Origin: Fulvia fulva
Lineage: Eukaryota > Ascomycota > Dothideomycetes > Mycosphaerellales > Mycosphaerellaceae
Assembly: GCF_020509005.1 (NCBI RefSeq)
Contig: NC_063022.1
Span: 1,116,001-1,180,000 of the forward strand
DNA length: 64,000 nucleotides
Direction: 5' to 3'
In this document: piece by piece, positions 47,136-56,663 of the stretch
Layout of the letters: the number at the start of each line of letters is the position of its first letter
Numbering within the stretch: position 1 is the stretch's first letter
Made by a program: the position numbers and the translations under genes
Notes under the pieces: model-generated
What the model was told of the DNA's origin: nothing
The model's database searches: none
Seen by the model: the letters and a program-made list of their open reading frames with translations, nothing else

Positions 47136-48146
47136 TCAGTCGTCGATGTTGATCGTGTTGTTGTACCTCGTCAGGGTCCCGTTGCTCGCTGCACGAGCTG
47201 CCTCCAGATTCAGCTCTGCCGTCAATTGCGCGCCCAGGCTCTCCTCTCTACTGCGTGGTTTCTCGCTCAATTCATCCACGTCTATGCCATTCGCCTCTGC
47301 AACCTTGATCAACAGCCGCTGTTGCGCTTCCAACTTGTCCTCCAAGCGCCGCTCGGCAGCCTCCCTCTCCCGCCGGGTCTGATCGTGAAAGGTCGCCGAG
47401 CTCGATCGCCACTTTTCCTCTCTGGCCTGAACCTTGTCCGCGTTGGTCTTTCGACAGTGTTCCAGCCACGGTAGTAACTTGGTAATATTTGCAAGTTCGC
47501 CCATGGTTGTGGCGCTGGCGGCATTGATGCTCTGGCCAAGGGTGTCCTGGACCGAATCTAGGCGCTTCTCGACTGAAGTTTTCGATTCAGTGGTCAGCTT
47601 GTTGGTGGTGTTCAAGGTATCGAAGAGCCACCCTCCCTGTCGCGTCCATTCATCGTGCCAGCTCCGCATATAGGTCGAGAGCTCGTTCACCTGCTTCAAG
47701 CCAGTACCATCCTCAGCTATGCTTCCACTTCGCGATAGTCCATCCGGGCCATCAGTGCGAGGTCTCTTCGGACCTTGGACTTCCACAACATCATCGTCAT
47801 CTGGCGCACTTCGGATCAACGAGCTTCTGCGACCATCGTGGCCTGGCGCTGCTGGAGACATGGCTATAGCGCCATTGCGCATAGCTGGAACCTTGGTCTG
47901 TGCGAAAGCGGTCGGATCAAAGCCAACGTCGGTGATGGAGGCAAAATATGCATGCTCCCTTGACTGTGGACCGGCGACATTGAACTTGATGTCGGCAGTG
48001 ACTTGAACAGAACAGCCTTCCAGTCGCTGTAGCTCCTGCTGTAATGTTGTGAGCGCTTGTCTTATCTCGGCCCTCTGCTTCAAAGAGGCGTTGAGCAGTC
48101 GAGTGTCGCCGTGGAATGTGTGCTCCACATGGGGGGCTGCTGCCAT
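47136..48146 (-). CDS. Coiled-coil fungal protein of unknown function, 336 aa
   Basis: Single-exon frame starting MAAAPHVEHTFHGD. I do not recognise a family. Seen: a predicted helix near residues 20-45 (KQRAEIRQALTTLQQELQRLE), a short strand-like segment (VQVTADIKFNV), a polar middle with a likely nuclear signal (GPKRPRT), and a long charged coiled coil near 245-290 (RREREAAERRLEDKLEAQQR) followed by EANGIDVDEL. It suggests a nuclear structural or scaffold protein; this is inference only. It is convergent with the D-serine dehydratase-like gene (51 bp between stops) and divergent from the 48992 gene. Confidence 0.7.
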   Translation of the reverse strand: MAAAPHVEHTFHGDTRLLNASLKQRAEIRQALTTLQQELQRLEGCSVQVTADIKFNVAGPQSREHAYFASITDVGFDPTAFAQTKVPAMRNGAIAMSPAAPGHDGRRSSLIRSAPDDDDVVEVQGPKRPRTDGPDGLSRSGSIAEDGTGLKQVNELSTYMRSWHDEWTRQGGWLFDTLNTTNKLTTESKTSVEKRLDSVQDTLGQSINAASATTMGELANITKLLPWLEHCRKTNADKVQAREEKWRSSSATFHDQTRREREAAERRLEDKLEAQQRLLIKVAEANGIDVDELSEKPRSREESLGAQLTAELNLEAARAASNGTLTRYNNTINIDD

Positions 48147-48991
48147 GACGCGCCGGATGAGCTGTTACGGTATGCAGTACTGCCGACACGGTGATCTGCC
48201 CGGTGCCGTCTACGAGCTGTGCAAAGCCGTGACTCCGACTCGTGAGGGCCACGAGACCTCTGCGATGGTCCTGAAACACGTGGACGTCGCACGTTCTGCT
48301 AAGTTGCTCCGCGGTGGTGCTGTGGCTGTGGCTGGGCTGGAGCTGAAGCTGGGCAGGGCAGCTCGAAAATAGACAGGATCTTGCTGCTGGATACGGGGGG
48401 GGGTGCTACACCAGCGCCGATCGCGGTATATCTCAAGCAGTATCGTCGGCGATGTTGACAGCTATTGCTGCTTCAAGCGCGTCGATTCAGTGTATTACAG
48501 CCTTGCAGCCAGGAACTGCTGGTCATTGTGTGTCGATGTTGTCGCGCAAAGGTTGACGATCTCACAATGGCGAGATCGTACATCCGGGAGCTAGTCGCGA
48601 CGCCCGGCTATGCATGCGGTCCCTGCACACGCTCATCGTGTTTCACTCCCCTCTCACTCCCAGCTCTGCTGCTGGCCTTGTGCCACTTCATAATTCACCT
48701 CATGCCATGAAGCTCACACCACCCATTTCCTCCGACACGCCCGCTGTGCGTCCTCTGCTGCAGGAGAGCTTTCGTCAGCCTTCTCTGCCTCCTGCCCGCG
48801 GCTATGTCGATGTTATGCGAGCCAGTGCAGAGCATTATCCTCCCCAGCCAATAGTGCGCTGACATATCATATATGCACCGAGTTCAGCTTCATGCAGTGT
48901 CTGCAGCTATAGGAGTAGCGAGTCGAGTCAACTGCTATCGTTTCACCCGCAAAACGGCTGCGGCTGCTGCGAGCTGCCACTGTCAGCCGGC
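48147..48991. other. Divergent intergenic region
   Basis: 845 bp between two start codons. It contains a G9 run (48395-48403) and a 51-codon plus-strand ORF at 48708 (MKLTPPISSDTPAVRP..) that could be an upstream ORF of the next gene. No other feature recognised. Confidence 0.5.
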
Positions 48992-50981
48992 ATGGCAATG
49001 GCCCTCGCAGCCCATTATGACAGCGGGAGCGATGATGAGTTTCACTCTGTGTCAGGCCGCGACGAGCACGATGATTCGGAGTCCACTCTTAATATGCCTC
49101 CGGTGCATCCCATTGCTCCACTCCAGGGCGCATTCGAGGAGTCTATCTACGAGAGTACGCAGAACGAGGACGACAGTGCTGCCGAAAGTCCCTACGACGC
49201 AGAGATGAGACGTCGTGAGCTGTTGGATGCCACGCGCTATGAGGACGTTCGCCAGAACAAGTGGAAGCAGAAGCATGGCGCCAAGTACCATCCTCTGCTC
49301 AAGCTCATGGCACAGATCGTCTTCGGCATGCATTTACTGCAACAATCGCAAGCGAAATCCAACGAGGAGGTGGTCAAGATACTGCAGAATCATGTCACCG
49401 ATGTGGATTCGTTCCTGGAGCGAACGTCCGAGGACTTCGTGCTGGCCACAAACGACATTGAGGAACGGATCCGGTATCTCAAGCTACCAATGCAGCATAT
49501 GGAGGTGTTCAATGTCATGCTCGATGAGAAGAAGTTCCGCGCTGATCTGGTCAATGGTAACGATAAGATCGAGATGATCGTCGGGCGAACGGCGAAGGCC
49601 GTGAATGATGCACTCTTTGACATCTCGAGCGGTCTAGAGTCAACAAAAGAGCTGGGAACATACCTGTCTAAGGTGATCGATGAAGGCTTGCCAAGCGATA
49701 CCGAGATAGCCGATGTCTTTGCTGCAATGCGTGGCAACGAACAGGGCTGGATGAAGTATCTCCAGGAGCTGCGAATCAAAGGCGAGAATCTGGGCAACAG
49801 TCTGGTTGCACTTGGGAATGTCATTGCAGATATCAACAAGCATGCTGCTGCTGCCAGCAGAAGGAACAAGCCTCAAAGCCGGACCATTTCCACAACAACA
49901 ACAACCGGAAGTTCGTCGCCGGCTTTGCGCTCAAAGTTTGCCAAAGACTCTGTGGTTTATCGAAAGCCTGGGCCGTGGCTGGATAAGCCGTTGCCTTCGG
50001 AGCCAGACAGTGAGTTCAGTGCAGCGAAGGTGTCGATGCCCAAACCACATCCGGTGCCTTTCGCGACACGTTATGAGCAGCCACGCGAACATGCTCCAAT
50101 CCCTGGATCAAGGTCCTCAAATGCCGGAGACGCAACTCCTTCACAACGTCGAGCGACTTCGCGGACGGCATCTGGACCGCTATCAAGTAACCCACCAGAC
50201 GCCCCACCAGACGCCAGCCCGAGAGTGCCATATAAGAATCCAGGACGATCGCAGAGCCAAAGCACTGCCCACGTGTTAAGACCGAGCTCACCACAGAGGC
50301 CGGTGGCCTCTTTCAGACGATCTAGAAGCCAAGGTGCAATCCTGGACTCACAAACTCCAAACAAAGTCATACCTCGAAAGCCTGTGGCTGGTACCTTGAG
50401 GAAACATCCAGGGACCCAAATTAAGTACGTCCCGCCCACAGGTGTGACACCGGCCAAAGAATATACTTCAATCACGTACGTATCCGTATGATCTTGTATC
50501 ACAACGTACTGACTTCCTACACAGCAACGGTTTCTCGCGGCGCATATTCATGAAGCTGCGTAATATACCACCACTACCGCAAAGTCGGCAGAGAACTGAG
50601 GCAGTTGCGCGGCCTGTCGACTCTGCCTACTCCTCCGACCGCAAACGCAGCACATCATCGCCGACAGAATTTACCATGGATACAGAACATGATATTGAGA
50701 AGGAAAGTCAATCCTACTTCGAGAAAGACGCCGTCGCTGGAGCTGGGGACGCAATTGCTAGCACACGGCTTGGGCTGTTCCCAAAGGATACGGGACCACT
50801 CGCGCCCTCACAGGCAAGCATGCGGAGCAGACATGATATGCCCAACTCGAAGGCGGTCTCATCGGCGTGGACCGACCGATCTCTAACAACGACACATTCC
50901 TCGAAAGCATTCCGCACTATGAGCATCAGGAAGTTCTTCGGACACCACAAGGACGAAAGCCGAAACTTGCCGGCACAGTAA
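48992..50981 (+). CDS. Fungal protein of unknown function with helical core and disordered tail
   Basis: Exon 1 is 48992-50475, the intron 50476-50524 (49 nt, GTACGT..CACAG), exon 2 50525-50981; 646 aa. No family recognised with confidence. The N-terminal 70 residues are acidic and disordered. Residues about 75-290 are mostly helical (KLMAQIVFGMHLLQQSQ, LQNHVTDVDSFLERT, LGTYLSKVIDEGLPSD), and the C-terminal half is Pro/Ser/Arg-rich and disordered, ending with SIRKFFGHHKDES. The layout resembles a scaffolding or cortex/cytoskeleton-associated protein, but this is a guess. The splice keeps the frame exactly (INGFSRRIFMKL across the junction), which supports the two-exon model. Confidence 0.8.
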
Positions 50982-51435
50982 GAGACATACAAACACAGGA
51001 CCTCACACAAAGAGCCAGAAAGGACCAAGGACGGGTTATCCCACGATAACATGACGATAGGACACATAGGCTGTGGAATGAAACTGACTTGAACTTCAGT
51101 GTACGATGGTGTTAGAAGCAGCTATACCCACTTCCGCACGAGACAGCAGCTAACGTAGGGAGAGCATGTACATTAGGTAAAAACGACTAGGATCAATATA
51201 CCCTCTTTCAATCCCCCTCGCCTATTGATCCCAGCGTCGACCACGTCGAGACGAAGCTACGTTGAGGCTGCACTGCTTCCCGAATCCCTTTATATTGAAG
51301 GACATCCATCTTGATGCTCCGACATGAGCTCAGAGGGCCAACATCGAGCCTTCTCCGTCTCCGATCCAGGCCCCTGCGATCGACCGTGTAAAACCTCCGC
51401 TCTCGCCGGCGCATGTAGCGCCACCAGTGCCATTC
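50982..51435. other. Convergent 3' flanks
   Basis: About 450 bp between two stop codons. No coding signal; expected to hold the two 3' UTRs. Confidence 0.55.
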
Positions 51436-52410
51436 CTAAGGGCCCAGGTTGCAGAGGGTCCTCCCTGGGTGCTGGAGGAGACGCACATATAGATTACGTC
51501 GTGCGGCCACGCGGCTTAAAGTGTTCATCCGCAGTCTGTGATCGGGAGGAGGGTCTTCTGCGTGCCGAGGAAACTGCTGTGCCCAATCTCGATATCCTTC
51601 CCAACCTAGTTTGTCCTTGCCCCTGCGTGTTGGCTTCGCTGGAGCTGGGTATAGACTCACGAACCACTTCGCGGCGACTTGTCGGTACTTCTTGTCAATA
51701 GCCGTTCTGAGGGCTGTGTTGTCGGTGGGAGGCAGCACTGTGTCGAAGATCCAATCGCGATCTATCCGCAGCTTACTCTCCAAGCCGGCAAGATCCCACA
51801 TGTTCGCCCAGTCATCCAGATTCGATCGATACCCGCCCACGTGCGACTGCTGAGCAAAGTTCCGCAGCATCGCCATGGCAGTGTCTTTCGGTACTCCCAG
51901 CTTTCTAGCGGGTCGGAAGATATGCTTTTCGAGCTGGGCATGCGTCAAATGTGACGGCCAGGTCTGCGAGGCTTTCGTCGAATGCGTGGGACGCGACCGT
52001 CTGATTAGGAGTTCGTGACTCATGAGGAAGAGGCTCATGAAATGGCACCAGGTGACTTTATCGAGGGTATCTGGTGTGAGGAGGTGTGCATCGTAGTCGA
52101 CCGCTATGCAGAAGGACAGGAAGCGTCTCAGGCGTTCCACAATGGGATCGTGGCTCGAGCTTCGTATTGTCGATGCTGCGGTTGTGCTTATGGAGGCTGT
52201 ACCGTTGGTGGTGGAAGCTGTGTCGTGACGCGAGTAAGGCGGTGGCGGAGAACAATGGTCGTGGTCAGGATTTTGAGGATCAGAACCTGTACGTCGAACG
52301 CTCACTAACGATCGCGCGGATCTTTGGGAGACTGTGTTCCCATAGGGGCTTTGTAATGACCTGAGTATGTCGTTGTGATAAGCCGGATCGAAAGGAATAT
52401 ATCCTGACAT
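51436..52410 (-). CDS. Fungal protein of unknown function, 324 aa
   Basis: Single open frame beginning MSGYIPFDPAYHNDIL. The first 90 residues are low complexity (Ser/Thr/Pro). From about 90 to 290 it appears folded and helical (VERLRRFLSFCIAVDYD, TWCHFMSLFLMSHELLIR, KDTAMAMLRNFAQQSH, LDDWANMWDLAGLES, IDKKYRQVAAKWFVSLY). It ends with a basic tail. No catalytic motif, signal peptide or clear membrane segment. The clean 324-codon frame with order in its folded half supports a real gene; the function is unknown. Confidence 0.6.
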   Translation of the reverse strand: MSGYIPFDPAYHNDILRSLQSPYGNTVSQRSARSLVSVRRTGSDPQNPDHDHCSPPPPYSRHDTASTTNGTASISTTAASTIRSSSHDPIVERLRRFLSFCIAVDYDAHLLTPDTLDKVTWCHFMSLFLMSHELLIRRSRPTHSTKASQTWPSHLTHAQLEKHIFRPARKLGVPKDTAMAMLRNFAQQSHVGGYRSNLDDWANMWDLAGLESKLRIDRDWIFDTVLPPTDNTALRTAIDKKYRQVAAKWFVSLYPAPAKPTRRGKDKLGWEGYRDWAQQFPRHAEDPPPDHRLRMNTLSRVAARRNLYVRLLQHPGRTLCNLGP

Positions 52411-52758
52411 ATCGGCGTGTATGGATGGTGATGTTGATGCTCAGGTGCCTAATGTCATGTTGAGGTGCCAGTAGCGTTTTAGCAAGTGCTCTTGTCGCGA
52501 GGTGAAGGCAGATATGCGGCTACAGTCGTGGCTACCTTGGAAGTATTGTGGGAAAGGATAGCTTACGGCTCCTGCCTATCCTCGCGCTCCTTTCACGGCA
52601 AGCTTCACCGCGCTCACCTGGACAATACAGACACCCATCCCTCGCCTAGAACCATCATTCTCCCGGACCATCAGCCTCCCTCATAAGCCGAATGACCTTG
52701 CACATGCTAACCACGACCGTATCGCATCTACCCATTTATTCGCATTGCGCAGCCACAC
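52411..52758. other. Short intergenic region
   Basis: 348 bp upstream of the 324-aa gene. No coding signal recognised. Confidence 0.5.
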
Positions 52759-53157
52759 TCAGTACGATTGCCAAGTCCCCCAAAGCTCCTGCTGAAGCCA
52801 TAGCGTACGTGTCTTGTCCTGATACCCTGGCTCATATTGGTACCCAAGACCGAGCGGAAGGGCGGAAGAGTCGAAGACTTCAGCCAGCTCCGTTTCCTGC
52901 AGATATCTCATCCCCGTCTTGTAGCCGTTTGGATATTCAGACGCGCATATGAGCTTTTTCATATACTCCGTGGCTGCTTCAAGCGAACAGAACAGGCCGC
53001 GGAAATTGCTGAAGTACGAGACAGTAGGATCAGGAACTGTAAAGTGCTCCATGACGACCCATATTGGCGTGCCGAGCTTGATGGTTTCTGCGACGTGGCC
53101 GGCGCCTGCTGTTGTCCGTTTCGAAGGGTCATCCATGTTCTCTGGTGTTGACTCCAT
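52759..53157 (-). CDS. Small fungal protein of unknown function, 132 aa
   Basis: Open frame that I start at the ATG at 53157 (MESTPENMDD); an in-frame ATG at 53238 would add 27 residues including two Cys. Seen: a compact alpha/beta-like sequence (IWVVMEHFTVPDPT, LEAATEYMKKLICAS, GMRYLQETELAEVF) ending ELWGTWQSY. It resembles small fungal proteins of unknown role. No signal peptide from the inner start, no membrane segment. Its downstream neighbour in the same orientation is the 324-aa unknown; there is no evidence that they work together. Confidence 0.55.
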   Translation of the reverse strand: MESTPENMDDPSKRTTAGAGHVAETIKLGTPIWVVMEHFTVPDPTVSYFSNFRGLFCSLEAATEYMKKLICASEYPNGYKTGMRYLQETELAEVFDSSALPLGLGYQYEPGYQDKTRTLWLQQELWGTWQSY

Positions 53158-53314
53158 GGATGCAGGTATCAACGGCCTCGTGTCCAGCATATAGAGACCG
53201 CAGAGTTTGCTACAAGTCCAGTCCCGGGAGAAGAACAAAGTCGTGATAGTTCGTCATAGATTCGTGCGGAAGTGCCCACCAAGGGACAAACATTGCTTCG
53301 CTCCATCGATTGAA

Positions 53315-54545
53315 TCACGTCGGTAGGTTGACAGCATCGAGAATGTTCTCAACACTCAAATCTGGACCGCCAGGAACAACGTGTCTCCAGATTTTCTCCG
53401 CGACACGTTTCGAAGGATCCATAGGGCTCCAGTGCGGACTCTGCTCGTTCCTCAGCCACTTGAAATCGTCCACGTTTGACCACTTGTTTTCGACATTTCG
53501 ATCTTCTTCCGTCATGTATGCGTGTGGAAGAGGTGCGAATCTAATGGCCGAGCAGTCTTCTAGGATGGGTCGCGACGTTGCCAGGAGATACACATCACAG
53601 TTTGACGACTCGTGCATCCTGAACTGTCGGCTCGCTACCACGATGACGGAGTTCTTGACGTTCGTGAGATGGATTGCGCCAGCGACATGGCCACAGATGA
53701 TCAATGAAGATGAGATGTTCTTCAGCGTGAGTCCTGCGAACGGCTTTCCAGCAGTAGTTGGTGTTGACATGTCCACAATGCAGTGGTCCACGTTCGAGAC
53801 CGTGCCTGAGCCTGTAGCATGACTGGCTGCTGAAGGAAGCGTAACGTGGATCTTCTCGTGAGAGTCGATGAAGACGGCATTGCTCTCTGAACAGGACAGC
53901 TTTCGAAGTCGGACAGTGTCGGTAGATAAGAGGCCATCAGAGCTGGCAGAGGCGCCTTGTGCACCGCTGTCTTTCATAGCAAGCTCAACGTCTTCTCTCT
54001 CGTTTGCTGGTGTCTGGGCATTGCTGGCTGGCGTGTTGATATAGCTCGAAGCGTCGGATAGATGCGCCGGGAAGCCTGGAATTTGGCGTCTCTTCTGGCT
54101 TGCCAGTTCTGCTGCATCGTTCAGACTGATCGCAGACTCATTCTTCTCGGCGCTGAACAGCTGCCTGTTCTTGAAGGAGAACTTCTGCCTAGGAGCATTT
54201 GCTGTCTTGACCTCGTGCAGCTTGGCGTTCAGAGCCTTGATGGCGTCTCCATATGTTCGCTGATGGTAGGCAGGTATGTAGGATGATGCGTCCTGGACTT
54301 CTGCAGACAGTCGGGCGATGACTGATCTGACATGGTCTACAGCATCAGCACGTTCGCCGCCGGATGAGCCGTGACTCTCGATACGGGTCATCTGCTCTTG
54401 CAGATCGTCTGACAGTTAGCACTGGAGTCGATGGATGCACGAGCTATTGCAAACCTGTTACTTCGTGCTGCAAATAGCGAAAGAAGTTTTCGTTGGCCGT
54501 GAGCTGGACGGCAGGTGCGTGGTCGTCCGTCGCTGCTGTGGCCAT
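53315..54545 (-). CDS. CIN2: Tubulin-folding cofactor C (TBCC)
   Basis: GTPase-activating partner in tubulin folding and/or of Arl2/Cin4 in microtubule biogenesis. Exon 1 is 54545-54455, the intron 54454-54409 (46 nt), exon 2 54408-53315; 394 aa. The start exon (MATAATDDHAPAVQ, ENFFRYLQHEVT) is outside the long frame, whose first ATG is at 54391. Seen: an N-terminal spectrin-like helical region (residues about 15-120, FFRYLQHEV, RSVIARLSAEVQ), a variable linker, then the C-CAP/cofactor-C beta-helix (about 215-365) with LTLKNISSSLIICG, LTNVKNSVIVVASRQFRMHES and FKWLRNEQSPHWS. The SRQFRMH segment carries the catalytic Arg expected of TBCC proteins. Length and domain order are normal. Confidence 0.9.
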
Positions 54546-55064
54546 GATGGTCGTTATTCACCGCAGTCGTTTTCGCGCTGCAGATTGCTGCCGAAGAAGT
54601 CCGTGTCGGTCGACGTCAGCTCGTCGATGAAGAGAAGTAGGTCTTCTATTGCGGCACGTCACGTCACACTGCAGTTGTCGTCTACATGCAAACATGTAGT
54701 CAAGGCATCCATTCACTGGTCGAGAGCGAGTGACAAGGACAACATGACAACATCATCTTGGTTGCTGTTCAATGGTGCTGTTGCCCCTCATCGGCGCATC
54801 GGCCTGGGTCCTGGGACAGTGTGCAGGGATCGCGTCTCTCATCTTTCTCTCGTCGACGTCAACGTGATACAACGACTACATGTATCACACATGTACCTGT
54901 CACCTGTGGCAGCAGTATACCGTCATTTACCACGTATGCCACATTGACCTCGTTACAACGCAGCTGAACATCTAGATCTGTCGTTGACGAGCTTTCTAGC
55001 ACTGCTCGACCTAACACCACAAACGCTTCAATCCACTTGTACGGACTGACCACACACACTGACT
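54546..55064. other. Intergenic between cofactor C and peptidase
   Basis: About 520 bp holding the cofactor C promoter and the 3' end of the peptidase gene. No further gene seen. Confidence 0.5.
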
Positions 55065-56507
55065 CTAGTCAAGCACATCATCCCTCAACGCAAACGCCTG
55101 CCTCACCACATCGTCCATCTTCGACCGAATCGCATCGTGAAACATCACGTTCGTCGTAAACACCTTGCAGCCCTTGATCTTCTTCGCAGTCTCCAGCGCG
55201 AACGCCGAATCGACATACATATCCTCGATATAGCTCGCCGCATACACCGGTACCTCGTTCTTCGCCAGCTGCTCCTCATCGAAGAGCTCCGGCCAGTCGC
55301 TGTCAGACGCGACCCGATTCGCGACATCTTGCACTTTCCTCAGCTCGGCATAGTCTTCGAACATCCACGGAAACACCATTTCACCAGTGAAGTAGATTGG
55401 CCCGTCCTCGCGATCGATGTTGAACTCCGCGAACTCGTCCTGTACACGATGCGCAGACCAGTTGGGAGCATTGCCGACACAGTAGATTGGTTCGTGGAGG
55501 ATGGCATAGATCATGTGGTTGTCGAAGGGAGACATGCTGTCGATCGACGCGAGAGATCCTCGAGTAAGATGGCCAAAGTTCTCAATGTCGTAGCTGGCGC
55601 GCAGTACAATATCATGGACCATATCGAGACCACCGTGGAAGCCAAGAGCAATACCGAGCTGTTGAAAGCGGCGACGAGTAAGGTTACCTTCAGATGGAAG
55701 CTTGATCTTGCCATCACCAAAGCGAGACAAGTACTTCATGATGGTCTTGACATGCTCAACATCCTCGGCATACTTGGCGTAGTATGCCTCGTTCCGCTCC
55801 TTGACCTTGACGTACAGCCGTCTGTAGACGTCGTCCGGCGACTTGACAAGAGGTTGCAGACCACCGAACATGAAGCTCTCTCTAAGGCCTTCCGGATAGA
55901 AGGAAAGGTAAGTGACACTGCAGAACCCACCAAAGCTCTGACCCATGATACTCCATTTCTTCTTGTTCTCAGGGTAGTCCGCAGTGATAGCCTGCCGGAT
56001 AGCCTCACAGTCGCGGACAATGCTATCAGCACGGTAAAGCTTGAGATAGTTCGCTTGTACGTCGTTGGTTCCACGCATTTGCAAAGTTGAAGCAGTGATG
56101 GGTGTAGATAATCCAGTGCCACGAGGATCCAGGAACATAAGCTGGTAGCCCTTCTCGATCACCCGATCAGAGAAGGAATAGTGCTGGGGTGGCCGGCATT
56201 CCAGACCGGGACCACCATTCAGAAAGCACATCCATGGTAGCTGTTCTTTCTCCTTGTCTTCTGTAGGCACTATGGGTCTCTCATGCTTGCGTACACTACG
56301 TGCGAAGACTCTGATCGTGCCGGCATCTGGTTTGGAGTAGTCCTTCGGTACGTCGAAGCAGTGCTCGGTAACCTTGAGTGCACCTGTGGAGTGTCAGTGA
56401 ATGGGGTGGGCATGGTCAAGTACCTGCATACCTGCTATTTGGTGCGACTTCTGGCTGACAATCTTCGCTGGTGCGACTTGTAACATCTTCCTTCCGACTG
56501 CGTGCAT
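55065..56507 (-). CDS. Prolyl iminopeptidase-like alpha/beta hydrolase (peptidase S33)
   Basis: Expected to release N-terminal proline or to hydrolyse related small substrates in the cytosol. Exon 1 is 56507-56432, the intron 56431-56384 (48 nt, GTATGC..CACAG), exon 2 56383-55065; 464 aa. An in-frame ATG at 56486 would shorten it by 7 residues. Seen: the oxyanion-hole motif NGGPG (canonical HGGPG with His replaced by Asn), LDPRGTGLSTP, the nucleophile GQSFGGF, a helical cap domain (about residues 220-350), and a late VMFHDAIR carrying the likely catalytic His. Length and motif order fit fungal S33 iminopeptidases. Its promoter is shared with the kelch gene, whose ATG is 157 bp away on the other strand. 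Confidence 0.88.
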
Positions 56508-56663
56508 TGGACAGAAGATGCCACGAGTGCAGCTTGCTCGGCATTGGAGGTGAATGAAACGCGGCGGAGCTCAGCCACAATTTCCTCGCGAACGCCGATC
56601 ACTGACTCTCAACCTTTCTTACCACGACAAATAAGCTACACAACCCCTGCACAGTCGGTGAAA
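56508..56663. promoter_or_regulatory. Compact bidirectional promoter, iminopeptidase / kelch gene
   Basis: Only about 156 bp separate the two outward-facing start codons, so both transcripts must initiate here or inside each other's leaders. Confidence 0.6.

Noticed and set aside
55137..56090. 317-codon plus-strand frame
   Set aside because: Shadow of the iminopeptidase-like gene; no motif.
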